DNA of 52,086 nt, from NCBI GenBank assembly GCA_030429925.1, contig JAUIGQ010000002.1, forward strand, positions 1 through 52,086, written 5' to 3'. A program made the position numbers and the translations under genes. This stretch comes from Bacteroidia bacterium. GTDB taxonomy: Bacteria; Bacteroidota; Bacteroidia; Flavobacteriales_E; Vicingaceae. Position 1 is the stretch's first letter. Every line of letters begins with the position of its first letter. Below the pieces are notes generated by a model. It saw only the letters and a list, made by a program, of their open reading frames with translations. It had not been told where the DNA came from and searched no databases. Shown here in pieces: positions 1 to 8,558 of the stretch.

Positions 1-2
1 TG

Positions 3-1559
3 TGCGGTATCTCCGTTCCCGAAGAACTGGGAGGATTTGGTAAGAACTTCGTCACTTCCATGCTAACGGCTGAAGTAACCGGTGCAGGTTATTCCTTTGC
101 AGTTGCTTTATCTGCTCACACAGGAATTGGAACCCTGCCCATCCTCTATTATGGAAATGAAGAGCAAAAGCAGAAATACATTCCCAAGCTAGCCAGCGGA
201 GAATGGAAAGGTTGTTACTGCTTAACAGAACCGGGTTCAGGATCGGATGCCAATTCAGGAAAAAGCAAGGCCGTTCCTTCTGAAGATGGATCGCACTATC
301 TATTGAACGGACAAAAAATGTGGATCACCAATGGCGGTTTTGCAGAGATCCTGACGGTATTCGCCAAAATTGAGGACGATGAGGATCTGAGTGCTTTCAT
401 TTTGGAGAAAGATTACGAAGGTATTACTATGAATCCCGAAGAAAAGAAAATGGGGATCAAGGGTTCCTCTACCCGACAGATCTTCTTCAACAATGTGAAA
501 GTGCCCAAAGAGAACCTTTTGGGCAAGAGAGGAGAAGGCTTCAAGATCGCATTGAACATCTTGAACATTGGTAGAGTGAAGTTGGCAGGAGCTGCCCGAG
601 GTGCCTCCAAGGCTGCCATTAGCAGATCGGTGAATTACGCCAACGAAAGAGAGCAATTCGGCAGGTCCATTGCCAAGTATGGAGCAATTCGACACAAACT
701 GGCAGAACAGGCTATCAAGACTTTTGCAAGTGAATCTGCCTTGTATCGGTTGAGTCAAAATATTGAAGATACCATCAAAGCCAAAGAAGCGGAAGGAGTT
801 GAAAAGCAAGAGGCCACCTTAGCCGGATTGAGAGAATTTGCCGCTGAATGTGCCATTTTGAAAGTGCACGGATCAGAAACCTTGGACTATGTGGTGGATG
901 AAGGAGTACAGATCTACGGTGGAATGGGTTATTCTGCCGAAGCAGATATGGAAAGGGCGTATAGAGATGCAAGAATCAATCGGATCTTCGAAGGAACCAA
1001 TGAGATCAACAGAATGTTGACGGTAGATATCATTTTGAAAAGGGCTTTGCAAGGAGAGTTAGATCTATTGGGTCCGGCTCAAAAGGTGGGAGAAGAATTG
1101 ATGGAGATCCCTGATTTTGATTTTGATGACTCCGGAGCTTTTGCAGCTGAGAAAAGAACCGTTCAGAATTTCAAAAAGGCAGTCTTGCTGGTGGCAGGAG
1201 CCGCTGCCAAGAACCTTACTACTACCCTAGCCAAGGAGCAAGAGATCTTGATGAACATCTCAGACATTGCCATGGAGACCTACGTTTGCGAATCCATGTT
1301 ACTAAGGGTAGAGAAGATGAGCGGAATGGAAAAAGACTCCAAGCTACAGGAAGATATGATGCGTACTTACCTCTACGATGCCGCCGACCGCATTCACAAA
1401 TACGGAAAGGATGCCATCAATGCCTTTGCAGAGGGTGATGAGCAGAGAGGAATGTTGATGGGGATCAAGAGGTTTTCAAAGGTAGAGCCATTCAATTCCA
1501 AAGAAGCTCGTCAGCGCATTGCTCAGAAATTGATTGAGGAGAATAAATACTGCTTTTAG
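3..1559 (+). CDS. Acyl-CoA dehydrogenase with C-terminal extension (5' end cut by window)
   Basis: FAD-dependent enzyme making the alpha,beta-dehydrogenation step of fatty-acid beta-oxidation. The reading frame is open from base 3, and the residues before the first in-window Met (GISVPEELGGFGKNF) already fit the family, so the gene starts upstream of the window. Visible motifs are LTEPGSGSD (FAD/substrate binding), WITNGG, and IFEGTNEINRM, whose Glu is the usual catalytic base. About 180 residues follow that motif, as in the VLCAD/ACAD9-type subgroup rather than short-chain enzymes. No gene follows on this strand; a palindromic repeat region lies downstream. Its exact chain-length specificity cannot be read from sequence. 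Confidence 0.93.
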   Translation, partial: CGISVPEELGGFGKNFVTSMLTAEVTGAGYSFAVALSAHTGIGTLPILYYGNEEQKQKYIPKLASGEWKGCYCLTEPGSGSDANSGKSKAVPSEDGSHYLLNGQKMWITNGGFAEILTVFAKIEDDEDLSAFILEKDYEGITMNPEEKKMGIKGSSTRQIFFNNVKVPKENLLGKRGEGFKIALNILNIGRVKLAGAARGASKAAISRSVNYANEREQFGRSIAKYGAIRHKLAEQAIKTFASESALYRLSQNIEDTIKAKEAEGVEKQEATLAGLREFAAECAILKVHGSETLDYVVDEGVQIYGGMGYSAEADMERAYRDARINRIFEGTNEINRMLTVDIILKRALQGELDLLGPAQKVGEELMEIPDFDFDDSGAFAAEKRTVQNFKKAVLLVAGAAAKNLTTTLAKEQEILMNISDIAMETYVCESMLLRVEKMSGMEKDSKLQEDMMRTYLYDAADRIHKYGKDAINAFAEGDEQRGMLMGIKRFSKVEPFNSKEARQRIAQKLIEENKYCF

Positions 1560-1564
1560 CAGCT

Positions 1565-1647
1565 GGTGCCTTCGAGAGCCTCAGGCACCAATTTTACTTA
1601 ACGTTCCGCAGGATAGCTTGTCGTGGCCTGAGGCTCTCGAAGGCCAC
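1565..1647. repeat. Nested inverted repeat (REP/BIME-like pair)
   Basis: A 19-bp perfect inverted repeat has arms at 1568-1586 and 1626-1644. Each arm is itself a small hairpin: GGTGCCT...AGGCACC around 1565-1589 and GTGGCCT...AGGCCAC around 1623-1647. The core word CTTCGAGAGCCTCAGG resembles the GC-richer extragenic palindromes scattered in many Bacteroidota genomes. It follows the acyl-CoA dehydrogenase stop directly and could also act as a transcription terminator, although no T-tract follows it. The identification as a REP family is inference. Confidence 0.75.
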
Positions 1648-1854
1648 ACAGAAGAGATTCTACCTTCTACTTGTTCAACGAGCTGATATTTGACAATTCA
1701 ATCCTCTGTGTGACTTTGAGCTACTCAGTGAAACTCAGTGACACAAAAAGAATTATTTAGATTGACTAGATTATTTAGGTTGACAAAAGCGCGCACACGC
1801 ACAACTCACTCCTACGCGCTTCAACCACAGATCTAAAATTTAAATCTCCATCTC
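1648..1854. other. Intergenic remainder with an 18-bp-period tandem repeat
   Basis: No gene is visible between the palindrome and the convergent mscS-like gene. The only structure seen is ATTATTTAG(A/G)TTGAC at 1752-1766 and 1770-1784, two copies spaced 18 bp and differing by one base. A short CTCAGTG duplication near 1725-1740 is also present. No promoter of the Bacteroidota type was recognised. Confidence 0.5.
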
Positions 1855-3135
1855 CTATTTCACTTCCTTCTTCAACGATCCAGTCAAATTCTGAAAGTTG
1901 GTTCCGGAGGGTGATTGGAAGATCTTTAGATCGAATTGCTCAATGACCGCTAGTGCATGATCAAAGATATCTGACTGCACTGCTTCATAGTTAGCCCAAG
2001 CAATATCGTTGCAGAAAGCATAGATCTGCAAAGGCAATCCATTTTCGGTTGGAGGAAGTTGTCTGACCAAGATCGTAAGGTCCTGATCGATCTTTGGATG
2101 GTTCTTCAAGTATCGGAAGAGGTAGGCTCTAAAGGTTCCCAAATTGGTCATCCTTCTTCCATTGGAAACTTCCCCAGTATCTATCTTTCTTTCTTCATTG
2201 TACTTTTTAAGCTCCTCCTCTTTCTCTTCCACATATCCTTTCAGAATGTGGATCTTCTTGAATTTCTCCAACAGCTCCGGAGTGCAGAACTTGATGGTAT
2301 GCTGATCAATATTGATAGCTCTGGCAATCCTTCTGGCGCCGATCTCCTCCATCCCTCTCCAGTTCTTAAAGGAATCTGAAATGAAAGAATAGGTTGGAAC
2401 CGTGCTAATGGTCTTGTCCCAGTTCCTCACCTTCACCGTTGTCAAATTGATCTGGATCACATCTCCATCGGCACCGTACTTATCCATTTGCACCCAATCA
2501 CCCACTCTGATCATATCATTGGCCGACAATTGTATACTGGCTATAAACCCCAATATGGTGTCTTTGAAAACCAGCAGAAGAACCGCCGTCATGGCTCCAA
2601 AGGCTCCGAAGAAATACATCACCGATTTATTGGCAAGAATGGAAAGCATCAAGACTCCCAATACGATCCCTATAACGATCTTAAGTAATTGGAAATAACT
2701 ATCTAATGGCTTGTCTTTGAATGACTCTACTCTTCCTAGAATCACTCTTACGACATCCAAAAATCTAAATAGGATCACCATTGAAAAACTCACTAAGGTG
2801 ATTCTCGAGATCCTAAGTATGAAATCATGCCAGGCAGGATAATCATCAAAGATCAACTGTATCCAATAGAAAATGAGAATAACGGGAGCAAGGTGCGCAA
2901 TGGCAGAAAACACATTCTTCTCGATCAACAGATCGTCCCAATCGGTTTTACTTTTGTCGGCCAAGCGGCTAAAACCGGATATTAGGGTCAATCTCAAAAG
3001 TCTATCAACCAGAAATCCAATAATGATAGAAATGATGATCAGGAACAGAACTGTTAGCAGCTCTGCTAAAAATGCTGAAAGTCCTACCTCTTGAAAGTAT
3101 GCGATCCAATCTTGTCTTAACTTATGAATTATCAT
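1855..3135 (-). CDS. MscS-family mechanosensitive ion channel (YbdG-like)
   Basis: Inner-membrane channel that releases solutes under hypo-osmotic stress. At 426 residues it has several N-terminal hydrophobic helices (roughly 20-45, 75-95, 105-130, 150-195), then the pore helix and beta domain. The stretch FKDTILGFIASIQLSANDMI, the following RVGDW.Q..KYGADGDV, and then TTVKVRNWDKTI and PTYSFISDSFKNWRGM are the signature of the YbdG/YnaI branch of MscS. The start codon overlaps the upstream gene's stop in ATGA, indicating translational coupling at the distal end of a five-gene minus-strand operon. Confidence 0.93.
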   Translation of the reverse strand: MIIHKLRQDWIAYFQEVGLSAFLAELLTVLFLIIISIIIGFLVDRLLRLTLISGFSRLADKSKTDWDDLLIEKNVFSAIAHLAPVILIFYWIQLIFDDYPAWHDFILRISRITLVSFSMVILFRFLDVVRVILGRVESFKDKPLDSYFQLLKIVIGIVLGVLMLSILANKSVMYFFGAFGAMTAVLLLVFKDTILGFIASIQLSANDMIRVGDWVQMDKYGADGDVIQINLTTVKVRNWDKTISTVPTYSFISDSFKNWRGMEEIGARRIARAINIDQHTIKFCTPELLEKFKKIHILKGYVEEKEEELKKYNEERKIDTGEVSNGRRMTNLGTFRAYLFRYLKNHPKIDQDLTILVRQLPPTENGLPLQIYAFCNDIAWANYEAVQSDIFDHALAVIEQFDLKIFQSPSGTNFQNLTGSLKKEVK

Positions 3136-3863
3136 CTACGCTTTCTTTTACGTTCCGGGTCTTCATGAAAAAAGTACCTCAAATCTACTGTTAAATAGTT
3201 TCCCAGTATATCAAAATAGACCGTCTCCTTTTGGAGATTATCTTCCTTGTAAAGCACTCCGGCCGTGGTGATCTTACTGAACGGTCGGTGGAGGGAGAAC
3301 CCCAGATACAAAAAGCCGCTTTCATAGGTTCTGTACTCAAAACCAACATTGGCTTGCAGTGCCGGTACTACCCAATAACTTCTTGAAGAATAATGCTCAA
3401 AATAGGTATCAAAGCTTTGCCAGTCGGACGGAAGAAAATTAAGATTGATCCCAAAGGCATTGTTCAGATAGGATCGCTCTCCTAAACGAACATAGATCAA
3501 TGCCAATACAGGCAGCTCATAGATCACATAGCTAAAGTCTGAGTTCCCTTCAAAATTGTTGGAGTCTATGCTAATGGTAAGATCGTAGTTTCTCTTGCTG
3601 TAATTGATACCGGTTTCAATGGAGAATTGATCGTTCAATCCTTTTCTGATCACCATTCCGAAAGCGTAACCATTGGAAGGGTCAATGGTAAAATCCACTT
3701 CTCCCGATTCAATGGTTTGAGGACCTGTGTTGAACAATTGCCCGCTAATGATCGGTTTGATCTGAATACCAACGGTGGTGATGTTTGATTGAGACCACAA
3801 AGCGGAGACAAGAAACAAGAGACAAGAGACAAGAATGGTTCTTATTTTCCATTGTTGGTTCAT
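3132..3863 (-). CDS. Predicted outer-membrane beta-barrel protein
   Basis: A 243-residue protein with an N-terminal signal peptide (hydrophobic ILVSCLLFLVSALW, cleavage likely after WSQ). Alternating aromatic/hydrophobic strands follow, typical of small Bacteroidota beta-barrels, ending in DLRYFF and a short basic tail. It resembles porin-like or PorT-like proteins only in general architecture, so no precise function is claimed. It sits in the envelope operon, 16 nt after the small membrane protein and overlapping the mscS-like gene by 4 nt. The signal-peptide coding bases (about 3797-3836) consist of repeated CAAGAGA/CAAGAAA units, which is unusual. Confidence 0.72.
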   Translation of the reverse strand: MNQQWKIRTILVSCLLFLVSALWSQSNITTVGIQIKPIISGQLFNTGPQTIESGEVDFTIDPSNGYAFGMVIRKGLNDQFSIETGINYSKRNYDLTISIDSNNFEGNSDFSYVIYELPVLALIYVRLGERSYLNNAFGINLNFLPSDWQSFDTYFEHYSSRSYWVVPALQANVGFEYRTYESGFLYLGFSLHRPFSKITTAGVLYKEDNLQKETVYFDILGNYLTVDLRYFFHEDPERKRKRR

Positions 3864-3879
3864 GCTGGCAAAAATAAGC

Positions 3880-4206
3880 TTAAGAACTTAGAAGCGCACC
3901 TGCGATGGCAAGCCCCAGAACAAGCAGTGAGATCACGATCAAGATGATCCGAAACGCCTTGTCGGGAATAAAGGGCTTGCGAAAGTGACCAATGGTCAGG
4001 TAGTTCAGCTTCTTCACTCTTTCAAAATCAGAGCTTCTTACACCGAAATAAATAGTTTGATCTCCTTCCACATCCACTTGCTTCTCATAATACAATTCCT
4101 CTTGGATCAAGAGATTTTCGAAATGATCTGCTTGTTCAATAACCTTGTAGAAGAATACTCTTTTCTTCTGATTGGTAGGATGGTCTTTTATGTTGACGAG
4201 TATCAT
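3880..4206 (-). CDS. Small membrane protein of unknown function
   Basis: I do not recognise the family. The 108-residue protein has a polar N-terminal two thirds and one hydrophobic helix near residues 84-106 (IILIVISLLVLGLAIAGALL), so it is probably a tail-anchored or single-pass inner-membrane protein. The start overlaps the upstream M23 peptidase stop in ATGA, which supports real translation within the operon. Its position between a cell-wall peptidase and outer-membrane/channel genes suggests an envelope role, by inference only. Confidence 0.7.
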   Translation of the reverse strand: MILVNIKDHPTNQKKRVFFYKVIEQADHFENLLIQEELYYEKQVDVEGDQTIYFGVRSSDFERVKKLNYLTIGHFRKPFIPDKAFRIILIVISLLVLGLAIAGALLSS

Positions 4207-5252
4207 GAGTTCCCAACTCTAAGCTTCTGCCCCACTCTCAAGGGTCGGTTCCTTCTGATCCCATTCATCTCACAAAGCTGTGTGATGGTGGTTCCATAAC
4301 GCTTGGCAATGCCGTACAAATGTTCTCCCCTTTTCACAGTATGGTATTCAATTCCCAATGGAATTGCCTGGTACGACCATTTCTCTTTGACCAACTTCAA
4401 AGAGTCGCTGATCAAGCAATTATTATTGAAATCGATCAGATGTCTTGGGTTGAGTGGTTTTCCTTTGAACCTGACTTCAAAATGCAAATGACTACCGGTA
4501 GATCTTCCTGAACTTCCTCCCAAACCGATCACCTGACCTGCCTCAACCACATCACCCGGCTCAACCTTCAATCGATGCAAATGAGCGTAAAGGGTTTCCA
4601 AGCCGTTGTAATGTCTGATCACCACCACTCTTCCATAACCGGGGTGATATCTGGAGATCCTTACCATTCCATCGAAAGAAGCCACTACCGGATCCCACAC
4701 ATGCAGGTCTATATCCATTCCGTTGTGATTCCTTCCGTCTCTCCATCCAAAGTTGGAAGTGATCAAGCCTTTGATGGGCGGAATGAAATTGCAGAAGTTG
4801 ACCGTATCCTGAAGCACTAAATTGATCTCCTTATCATCTTCTCGAAGAGATTCTTTGTAGGGATAGAGATTGTAAGTATCCCAACTTTGATACATAGACT
4901 GGGATGGATAGATACTTGGGTCGTAAAAGCCCGTTAGAGAAACATAATAATCATGCTCTAACAATTTACTCTCAGCATACGCATTGATCTCTTTGACCAG
5001 ATCGGTTGGCACTGCATCCAGATCTAAAAGAGAATCGATCACATCAATGATCTCCTTCCCGCTTAAAGAGGAAATATCGAAACTTGAAGTAGTGGGTTTG
5101 GAAGTTACCACCAAAGCCTGCACTGTGTCTTTTCCGCCTCCACCTCCGGCCATCAGTGCCGGACTCAGTAAAACCGAGATCAAGAGGATCAGTATGCTTT
5201 TGGTAGACATCTTAAAAGGTAAACGAATCAATTTCTTAAAAGTTGTCGCCAT
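4203..5252 (-). CDS. M23-family peptidoglycan endopeptidase with LysM domain
   Basis: Zinc metallopeptidase expected to cut peptidoglycan cross-links in the periplasm. The N-terminus carries a signal peptide ([16 protein letters not shown]). The M23 (LytM) core includes HNGMDID and HLHFEV, which hold the metal-binding His/Asp and the catalytic His. The C-terminal ~45 residues form a LysM peptidoglycan-binding domain ([19 protein letters not shown]). The annotated ATG overlaps the upstream AIM24-like gene by 17 nt; the internal Met15 (5210) would give a more compact signal peptide and is a reasonable alternative start. Confidence 0.92.
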   Translation of the reverse strand: MATTFKKLIRLPFKMSTKSILILLISVLLSPALMAGGGGGKDTVQALVVTSKPTTSSFDISSLSGKEIIDVIDSLLDLDAVPTDLVKEINAYAESKLLEHDYYVSLTGFYDPSIYPSQSMYQSWDTYNLYPYKESLREDDKEINLVLQDTVNFCNFIPPIKGLITSNFGWRDGRNHNGMDIDLHVWDPVVASFDGMVRISRYHPGYGRVVVIRHYNGLETLYAHLHRLKVEPGDVVEAGQVIGLGGSSGRSTGSHLHFEVRFKGKPLNPRHLIDFNNNCLISDSLKLVKEKWSYQAIPLGIEYHTVKRGEHLYGIAKRYGTTITQLCEMNGIRRNRPLRVGQKLRVGNS

Positions 5253-6030
5253 CTAAGAGATCACCTAATCCGCCGAGAATACTTCCTTCTCCCTTTCTTG
5301 AACCACCCATTTTAGGAGAGTGGGCATAAATGCGATCTGCCAAACGGCTCAAGGGCATGGATTGGATCCAGACATCACCCGGACCGGTAAGAGAAACCAG
5401 GAACAATCCTTCTCCACCAAATAGTGTATTCTTAATTCCTTTTTGTAAGCGAACATTATAATCTACGGTTTGAGAGATGGCTACCAAACATCCGGTATCA
5501 ACTGTTAAGACTTCTCCTGCAGTCAAAGTTCTTTTTACCACAGTTCCTCCCGCGTGCAAGAAGGCCATACCGTCGCCTTGAAGTTTTTGCATGATGAATC
5601 CTTCTCCACCGAAGAATCCCACTCCCAATCTCTTTTGGAATTCAATTCCAATGTCTACTCCCTGAGCTGCGCAAAGGAAAGCTTCTTTCTGACAAATTAC
5701 CTTACCTCCCATTTGAACCAGATCCATAGGAATGATCTTTCCCGGATAAGGAGCAGCAAAGGTTACCCTTCCCTTCCCCATTCCTCTGTGAGTATAGGTG
5801 GTCATAAACAAGCTCTCACCTGTTAACACCCTTTTACCTGCAGAGAACAGCTTGTCCATGATCCCTTGATTGCGGGAACCATCTCCAAATATGGTATTCA
5901 TTTCAATGGCAGAATCCATCATCATCATACCACCAGCTTCGGCAATCACGGTTTCATTGGGATCCAATTCGATCTCTACGCATTGGAGGTCGTCTCCAAA
6001 AATCTGATAATCAATCTCGTGGGAGTTCAT
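5236..6030 (-). CDS. TIGR00266/AIM24-family protein
   Basis: The 264-residue protein has the Gly-rich, all-beta character of the AIM24/TIGR00266 family, with runs such as [49 protein letters not shown] and a Gly-rich tail. The family's biochemical function is not established; mitochondrial relatives affect membrane organisation. It is the first gene of the overlapping minus-strand envelope operon. Upstream bases contain only imperfect matches to a TAnnTTTG promoter (TATTTTTTCG). Confidence 0.9.
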   Translation of the reverse strand: MNSHEIDYQIFGDDLQCVEIELDPNETVIAEAGGMMMMDSAIEMNTIFGDGSRNQGIMDKLFSAGKRVLTGESLFMTTYTHRGMGKGRVTFAAPYPGKIIPMDLVQMGGKVICQKEAFLCAAQGVDIGIEFQKRLGVGFFGGEGFIMQKLQGDGMAFLHAGGTVVKRTLTAGEVLTVDTGCLVAISQTVDYNVRLQKGIKNTLFGGEGLFLVSLTGPGDVWIQSMPLSRLADRIYAHSPKMGGSRKGEGSILGGLGDLLDGDNF

Positions 6031-6123
6031 TCAATAAAGTTTTGATATGTAAAAAAACGAAAAAATATGATAATTTAGGCTGATTAATCTAAAGATGACA
6101 ATTACAAACCAAACCTAAAAATC

Positions 6124-7134
6124 ATGAAAGTTTTAAAATGGATATTTATCGTAATTGGGATATTGATCGCTGTTATTTTGATCTATTCAGCAACTCTTCC
6201 CAGTCAAATGAAGATCGAAGAATCGATCACTATTAACGCACCGGCCGACAAAGTATATGATCAGGTAATTGATTTTCCTAGCTGGAATCAATGGTCGTAT
6301 TGGAGCATGCTGGATACAGCCATGAAGCAAGAATTCTCTGAGACCATGGGAGAAATTGGATCTAAAAGTCAGTGGTGGAGCAAGAATCAAATGGTGGGCA
6401 ACGGACAGCAAGAGGTGGTCGAGATCAGAAAGAATGAATATATGAAGGTAAAAATGCAGTTTGATGGTCAACCGGGTTTTCCCAATGCTGAATTTATATT
6501 GGAGCCCGGAGAGGATGGCACGAAAGTTAGATGGACCTTCATCGGACCGGAAACACCTTTCTATAAGAGAATTTTTGCAAAACTGTTCGAGCCCATGCTA
6601 GTAAATGCATACCAGACAAGTTTGAAGAATCTAAAGGAATATGTTGAGGCTATGCCAACTGCCCCAACAATGCCTGCAGGAGTTACATTGGAGGAACTTG
6701 GATCTCAAATGATCATCAGCATTTTGGATTCCACCACGGGAGATGGGATCAGTGCTAAATTGACAGAAATGTATACTGAACTTTCCATCTTCGTTGAAAG
6801 CAATAAGGATTTGGATATGGCAGGAATGCCAATGGCTATTTACCATTCCTATTCACCGGAAAAGGTAGTAATGGAAGGAGCTTTCCCTGTTATGGGCTCA
6901 GCCGAATCAAGTGGAAGAGTTAAACTTTATTCTCTAGGTGCCGGAACTGCATTAAAAGGTATTCACTATGGAGACTATGCAGCCTCTGAAGACTTGCACA
7001 ATGCGATCTATGATTATATAGAAGCATCAGAATATCAAATGGCCGGCTCTCCTTGGGAGGTTTATGCCAACGATCCAACCACGGTAGATAGTGCGGCAGT
7101 TGAAACGCATATTTATTATCCGGTTTCTAAGTAG
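6124..7134 (+). CDS. SRPBCC-domain / GyrI-like effector-binding fusion protein
   Basis: A 336-residue protein in three parts. An N-terminal membrane helix (residues 4-24, IFIVIGILIAVILIYSATL) is followed by a polyketide-cyclase/START-like SRPBCC domain (about 30-165). Its SITINAPADKVYDQVIDFP and FPSWNQWSYW opening is typical. The third part is a C-terminal GyrI-like (AraC effector-binding) small-molecule domain (about 180-336, ending THIYYPV). Membrane anchoring plus two ligand-binding folds suggests binding or sensing of a small hydrophobic molecule, but no ligand can be named. It is divergent from the AIM24-like gene. Confidence 0.85.
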   Translation: MKVLKWIFIVIGILIAVILIYSATLPSQMKIEESITINAPADKVYDQVIDFPSWNQWSYWSMLDTAMKQEFSETMGEIGSKSQWWSKNQMVGNGQQEVVEIRKNEYMKVKMQFDGQPGFPNAEFILEPGEDGTKVRWTFIGPETPFYKRIFAKLFEPMLVNAYQTSLKNLKEYVEAMPTAPTMPAGVTLEELGSQMIISILDSTTGDGISAKLTEMYTELSIFVESNKDLDMAGMPMAIYHSYSPEKVVMEGAFPVMGSAESSGRVKLYSLGAGTALKGIHYGDYAASEDLHNAIYDYIEASEYQMAGSPWEVYANDPTTVDSAAVETHIYYPVSK

Positions 7135-7151
7135 AAGTAAGAGTCAAGAAT

Positions 7152-7178
7152 CAAGAGCTAAGAAAGTCTTAGTTCTTG
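7152..7178 (+). other. Hairpin between the GyrI-like and PH-like genes
   Basis: Bases 7152-7163 pair with 7167-7178 (12 bp including one G.T pair, 3-nt loop). No T-tract follows on the plus strand, so a strong intrinsic terminator is doubtful. It is built from the AAGAGTCAAGAATCAAGAGC-type words that recur in other intergenic regions of this window. Confidence 0.5.
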
Positions 7179-7205
7179 GCTCCTGTCTCTAGACTCAAAA
7201 AAGAA

Positions 7206-7658
7206 ATGCATTACAAAAAATCACAATTTGGTTGGTTGATCATTTGGATCATGGCGCCAATTATCCTTTATCTCTATTTGGCTTTTATGTTCCAATGGGG
7301 CGACAACCCAATGCCACTGACAGGCTTTGTCTTGATAGAGTCTTTGTTGTTGATCATCTGCCTTTTATTTTTCCAACTTACTGTTGAAATTAGAAAGCCA
7401 ATTCTAAAGATCAGCTATGGTATTGGGTTGATCCGATTCAATTTTCAAATAGATCAGATCGAAAGTGTTGAGGTAATGAGCAACCCTTGGTATTATGGCT
7501 GGGGAATAAGGATTACTCCTAACGGAATGCTCTACAACATTCACGGCAGAAAGGCTGTAAAGATCAACTACCTGAGAAATGGCAAGAGCAAATCAGTGAT
7601 GGTAGGTACTGCTGAGCCGGAAGTATTGAAAAGGGCCTTGGAGGAAAGTTGGGCGTGA
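7206..7658 (+). CDS. PH-domain-like two-helix membrane protein, function unknown
   Basis: 150 residues starting at ATG 7206, which gives the natural N-terminus before helix 1. The longer reading from 7176 adds only hairpin-derived sequence. Two hydrophobic helices (about 9-32 and 42-60) precede a compact beta-rich domain containing GWGIRITPNGMLYNIHG, similar to bacterial PH-like domains that follow two transmembrane helices. No enzymatic motif is visible. It may be co-transcribed with the preceding gene. Confidence 0.75.
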   Translation: MHYKKSQFGWLIIWIMAPIILYLYLAFMFQWGDNPMPLTGFVLIESLLLIICLLFFQLTVEIRKPILKISYGIGLIRFNFQIDQIESVEVMSNPWYYGWGIRITPNGMLYNIHGRKAVKINYLRNGKSKSVMVGTAEPEVLKRALEESWA

Positions 7659-7723
7659 GAGGAGTTAAGAGACAGGAAAAAAGAGTAAAAAGTATACTTT
7701 TTCCAATTCACTTTGTTTGAAAA

Positions 7724-7942
7724 GTGGCATATAAAAAGCTAAAATATTGGTTCGATGAAGAGTTGGCTTTGTTCCTTGCAAAAAAGATCCTAGTTCATTA
7801 CCCCAGTTTTGACAAAGAGAGCTTTATTCAAAATCTAAAACTCTCATTAGACGCTCTAGAACTAAAGGACAGGGTCGAAAAAATTACCGATGAATATATC
7901 TTGGATTTTCCTCTAATTATAAGGTCGGGATTGTTCACTTGA
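7724..7942 (+). CDS. DNA alkylation repair protein (AlkD-like), 5' part of frameshifted gene
   Basis: The first 60 or so residues (KLKYWFDEELALFLAKKI, then SLDALELKDRV) match the N-terminus of the HEAT-like AlkD family of DNA glycosylases that remove alkylated bases. The frame uses a GTG start at 7724. It then runs out of family similarity near 7914 and stops at 7940-7942. From 7915 the next frame reads NYKVGIVHLTKILG, which restores the expected helix, so one base (probably an A in CTAAATTAT) is missing. See the 3' part below. Confidence 0.72.
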   Translation: MAYKKLKYWFDEELALFLAKKILVHYPSFDKESFIQNLKLSLDALELKDRVEKITDEYILDFPLIIRSGLFT

Positions 7943-8505
7943 CAAAAATTCTTGGGGCTGAAAATCAGAATGAGACCGGCATGTTCACAGAATACTATTG
8001 GATCATGCCCATTGCCAAATTTGTAGAAAAATATGGCTTGAATGATTTCAAGATTTCAATGAATGCAATTGAAGAGATTACCAAACGAAACACTGGTGAG
8101 TATGCTATACGACCATACTTAGAGTTGCATTTGAAGGAAACTTTAGAACAGATGGAAGAATGGTCGCTTAGTCCAAATAAACATGTTAGAAGATTATCAA
8201 GTGAAGGAATCAGGCCCCGTTTGCCATGGGCAAAAAAGCTTGACATTTTCATTAAAGATCCACTCCTCCTTACCCCTATTCTCTACAATTTAAAGGATGA
8301 CCCTTCCAAGTATGTTCAGAAATCAGTAGCCAATTGTTTGAATGACATTTTAAAAGACAACTATGAAGTTGGGAAAGGGATCATCAAATCATGGAAGAAT
8401 GAAAACATTAGTAAAGAAAGAAGCTGGATCATCAAGCATGCTTTGCGAAATCTAATTAAAGATGAAGATGAATGGGCTTTGAGCATAGTACAAAAAGCCT
8501 CATAA
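7939..8505 (+). CDS. DNA alkylation repair protein (AlkD-like), 3' part of frameshifted gene
   Basis: This frame carries the bulk of the HEAT-like repeats: ETGMFTEYYWIMPIAKFVEKY, AIRPYLELH, then the family hallmarks PNKHVRRLSSEGIRPRLPWA and LKDDPSKYVQKSVANCLNDI. The nominal TTG start at 7939 overlaps the TGA of the upstream frame, but similarity extends upstream to about 7915, so this is not the ancestral start. A repaired gene would be about 260 residues, normal for the family. It is either a recent pseudogene or an assembly error. Confidence 0.8.
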   Translation: MTKILGAENQNETGMFTEYYWIMPIAKFVEKYGLNDFKISMNAIEEITKRNTGEYAIRPYLELHLKETLEQMEEWSLSPNKHVRRLSSEGIRPRLPWAKKLDIFIKDPLLLTPILYNLKDDPSKYVQKSVANCLNDILKDNYEVGKGIIKSWKNENISKERSWIIKHALRNLIKDEDEWALSIVQKAS

Positions 8506-8558
8506 GCTGAGCATTTGCAAGAAAACATGTCAAGAATCCAGCTTCCAGAGTCTATATT

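Noticed and set aside
300-972. Minus-strand frames of 65-169 residues inside the first acyl-CoA dehydrogenase
   Set aside because: Shadows of a strongly conserved plus-strand coding sequence; translations show no family features.
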